Source of the DNA: an uncultured Acholeplasmataceae bacterium
GTDB taxonomy: Bacteria; Bacillota_I; Bacilli_A; Acholeplasmatales; Acholeplasmataceae
Reading direction: 5' to 3'
NCBI GenBank assembly: GCA_946577115.1
Contig: CAMOAP010000060.1
Span: forward strand, 1-7,588
Length of the DNA: 7,588 nucleotides
Shown: positions 6,741-7,588 of the stretch, piece by piece
How the letters are laid out: every line of letters begins with the position of its first letter
How positions within the stretch are numbered: position 1 is the first letter of the stretch
The notes under the pieces: generated by a model
What the model saw: the letters and a program-made list of their open reading frames with translations, nothing else
Databases searched by the model: none
Told to the model about the DNA's origin: nothing
Program-made: the position numbers and the translations under genes

Positions 6741-6864
6741 CTAATTATGAGCGATGTTAAATAAATTACAAATAGAAATTTTTTCTTTTAGGATTTATTT
6801 CAAAATGTAAAACACCCTTCATTATTATTTTACCCTAAAATTTATTTATTAGTTTGTAAAAAAA

Positions 6865-6891
6865 ATAGCACTAATGTATTGACAGTGCCAA
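6865..6891. promoter_or_regulatory. CIRCE-like operator (probable HrcA binding site)
   Basis: The known CIRCE element is TTAGCACTC-N9-GAGTGCTAA. Here the left arm ATAGCACTA (6865-6873) matches 7 of 9 bases. The spacer is exactly 9 bp (6874-6882), and the right arm CAGTGCCAA (6883-6891) matches 7 of 9. It lies upstream of a heat-shock gene and overlaps the -35 box of that gene's likely promoter. An HrcA repressor bound here would block RNA polymerase until heat or misfolded protein inactivates it. The element is also 136 bp from the protease start on the other strand, so it might influence both genes. Imperfect CIRCE copies are common in Mollicutes; HrcA itself is not encoded in this window. 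Confidence 0.72.
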
Positions 6892-6907
6892 AAATTTTTG
6901 TTAAAAT
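6879..6907 (+). promoter_or_regulatory. Vegetative (sigma-A type) promoter for hsp20
   Basis: A perfect -35 box TTGACA (6879-6884) is followed after 17 bp by TAAAAT (6902-6907), five of six matches to the -10 consensus. Transcription would start near 6914, giving a leader of about 180 nt before the hsp20 ATG. A second, poorer pair, TTGAGC (6912-6917) with TATACT (6936-6941) at 18 bp, could give a slightly shorter leader. Confidence 0.7.
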
Positions 6908-6913
6908 AAAATT

Positions 6914-7097
6914 GAGCTTAAAGGATTTAATATTTTATACTTATTATAAAAAATAAAATAAATATAAGAGATTATCAAAAAAAGACAATAAAGGTTTATA
7001 TTTTCATCTAAAGTCTCTTTAAGTTCAAATTAACAAATTATAGAAAATCGTTTTTTCATTTTCTAAGTTAGAAAAGAAGAAAAAGGGAGTGATAAAA
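6914..7097 (+). other. Long AU-rich hsp20 leader with alternative hairpins and strong ribosome binding site
   Basis: No gene lies here. TAGAAAAT (7041-7048) pairs with ATTTTCTA (7058-7065) in an 8-bp stem. The right arm of that stem can instead pair with TAGAAAA (7069-7075), so the two hairpins exclude each other. The ribosome binding site AAAGGGAG (7082-7089) stands 8 nt before ATG 7098. TCTCTTT at 7014-7020 could pair with AAAGGGA (7082-7088) through seven pairs, one of them G-U, which would hide this site. All of this is read by eye without energy calculation. Confidence 0.4.
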
Positions 7098-7511
7098 ATG
7101 CTATTTAGCTTAATTAATCAAAATCAAGATTTATTAGAAAATTTATTTGAAGATTTTAAAACAAATTCTTTAACTAACAATAATAATATTATGAAAACTG
7201 ATATTCAAGAACAAGATAATCAATACCTTATTACTATTGAATTACCAGGTTTTAAAAAAGAAGATGTTAAAGTTGCTTTGGAAGAAGGCTATTTAGTGGT
7301 TGAGGCGAAAAATTCTCAAAAAAATCAAACTAAAGAAACTAATTTTATACGTAAAGAAAGATTTCAAGGATTTTTGAGACGTAGTTTTTATTTAGGCGAT
7401 GATTTTCTTTTAGAAGACATTAAAGGTTCTTTAGAACAAGGTTTATTAAAATTAAGTGTTCCTAAAAAAGAAGTTAAACCTAAAGAAAAACATTATATAC
7501 AATTAAATTAA
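7098..7511 (+). CDS. hsp20: Small heat-shock protein, Hsp20 / alpha-crystallin family
   Basis: This 137-residue cytoplasmic chaperone should hold unfolding proteins in a refoldable state without using ATP, normally as large oligomers. A short N-terminal arm (MLFSLINQNQ onward) with an Asn run (27-30) precedes the alpha-crystallin domain (about 33-124). The domain shows KTDIQEQDNQYLITIELPGF (33-52), KKEDVKVALEEGYLVVEAK (53-71), the ERFQGFLRRSFYL strand (87-99) and the signature-like GSLEQGLLKLSVPKK (110-124). The C-terminal tail ends YIQLN, where IQL fits the I-x-I/L/V motif used in oligomer assembly. ATG 7098 is preferred over the in-frame GTG at 7089, because that GTG overlaps the ribosome binding site AAAGGGAG. 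The gene appears to be monocistronic, with a CIRCE-like operator and promoter upstream and a strong terminator downstream. The length is typical for bacterial Hsp20/IbpA proteins. Confidence 0.93.
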   Translation: MLFSLINQNQDLLENLFEDFKTNSLTNNNNIMKTDIQEQDNQYLITIELPGFKKEDVKVALEEGYLVVEAKNSQKNQTKETNFIRKERFQGFLRRSFYLGDDFLLEDIKGSLEQGLLKLSVPKKEVKPKEKHYIQLN

Positions 7512-7532
7512 AATATATGATTAATATTTATG

Positions 7533-7572
7533 AAAAATAGTAACCTCTTATGAATAAGAGGTTACTATTTTT
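7533..7572. terminator. Strong intrinsic terminator after hsp20
   Basis: A perfect 18-bp stem is formed by AAAAATAGTAACCTCTTA (7533-7550) and its exact complement TAAGAGGTTACTATTTTT (7555-7572) around a TGAA tetraloop. The right arm ends in five T and the left arm begins with five A. It can therefore terminate hsp20 and also any gene arriving from the right on the minus strand. Confidence 0.92.
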
Positions 7573-7588
7573 ATTTTGTAATACAAAT

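Noticed and set aside
6744..6771. Minus-strand promoter TTGTAA-16-CATAAT for the protease gene
   Set aside because: Poor -35 match, and a start near 6737 would leave only about 8 nt of leader and cut into the ribosome binding site.
6754..6810. Plus-strand 18-codon open frame in the divergent region
   Set aside because: No ribosome binding site, no promoter and random-looking composition; such frames are expected by chance.
7089..7097. GTG at 7089 as the hsp20 start
   Set aside because: Its first base is part of the ribosome binding site AAAGGGAG (7082-7089), so nothing would be left to position the ribosome; ATG 7098 is 8 nt from that site.

Overview
The window looks like a piece of a phytoplasma chromosome ('Candidatus Phytoplasma', wall-less plant and insect pathogens of the Mollicutes). 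The DNA is very AT-rich and the proteins are full of Lys, Asn and Ile. UGA is not read as tryptophan: Trp is TGG, and genes end in TAA or TAG. That fits phytoplasmas and acholeplasmas (standard code) and argues against mycoplasmas and spiroplasmas. The gene set is a complete ECF vitamin-type importer, a large membrane-anchored trypsin-like protease and a small heat-shock protein. It suits a reduced parasite that imports cofactors and lives inside host cells. The organism call is inference from composition and families, not from a marker gene.

Layout. Positions 1-113 hold the lysine-rich end of an upstream gene. After a G-free, C-rich leader comes a plus-strand cluster of three genes: a UPF0397-family S component (194-751), a fused two-domain EcfA-type ATPase (859-2625) and an EcfT-type transmembrane coupling protein (2615-3463, overlapping the ATPase gene by 11 bp). 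Together they encode every part of a self-contained (group I) ECF importer. The substrate is unproven; the S-component family is usually labelled riboflavin-type. A bidirectional hairpin terminator near 3578-3605 separates this operon from a convergent minus-strand gene (3640-6729).

The minus-strand gene encodes a 1029-residue protein with an N-terminal and a C-terminal membrane segment and a central trypsin/HtrA-like domain with an intact His-Asp-Ser triad. By eye, the regions on both sides of the active domain repeat the same landmarks with the catalytic residues lost. The protein may therefore be three tandem protease folds, one active and two pseudo-proteases. This is the most interesting observation in the window.

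The divergent 368-bp region 6730-7097 separates the protease from hsp20 (7098-7511). It holds a convincing CIRCE-like (HrcA operator) inverted repeat at 6865-6891 with exactly 9 bp between its arms. The -35 box of a good vegetative promoter (TTGACA-17-TAAAAT) lies inside this element. A long AU-rich leader with mutually exclusive hairpins, which may be able to mask the ribosome binding site, follows. hsp20 ends at a perfect 18-bp hairpin terminator. No tRNA, rRNA, CRISPR array, insertion sequence or phage gene was seen.
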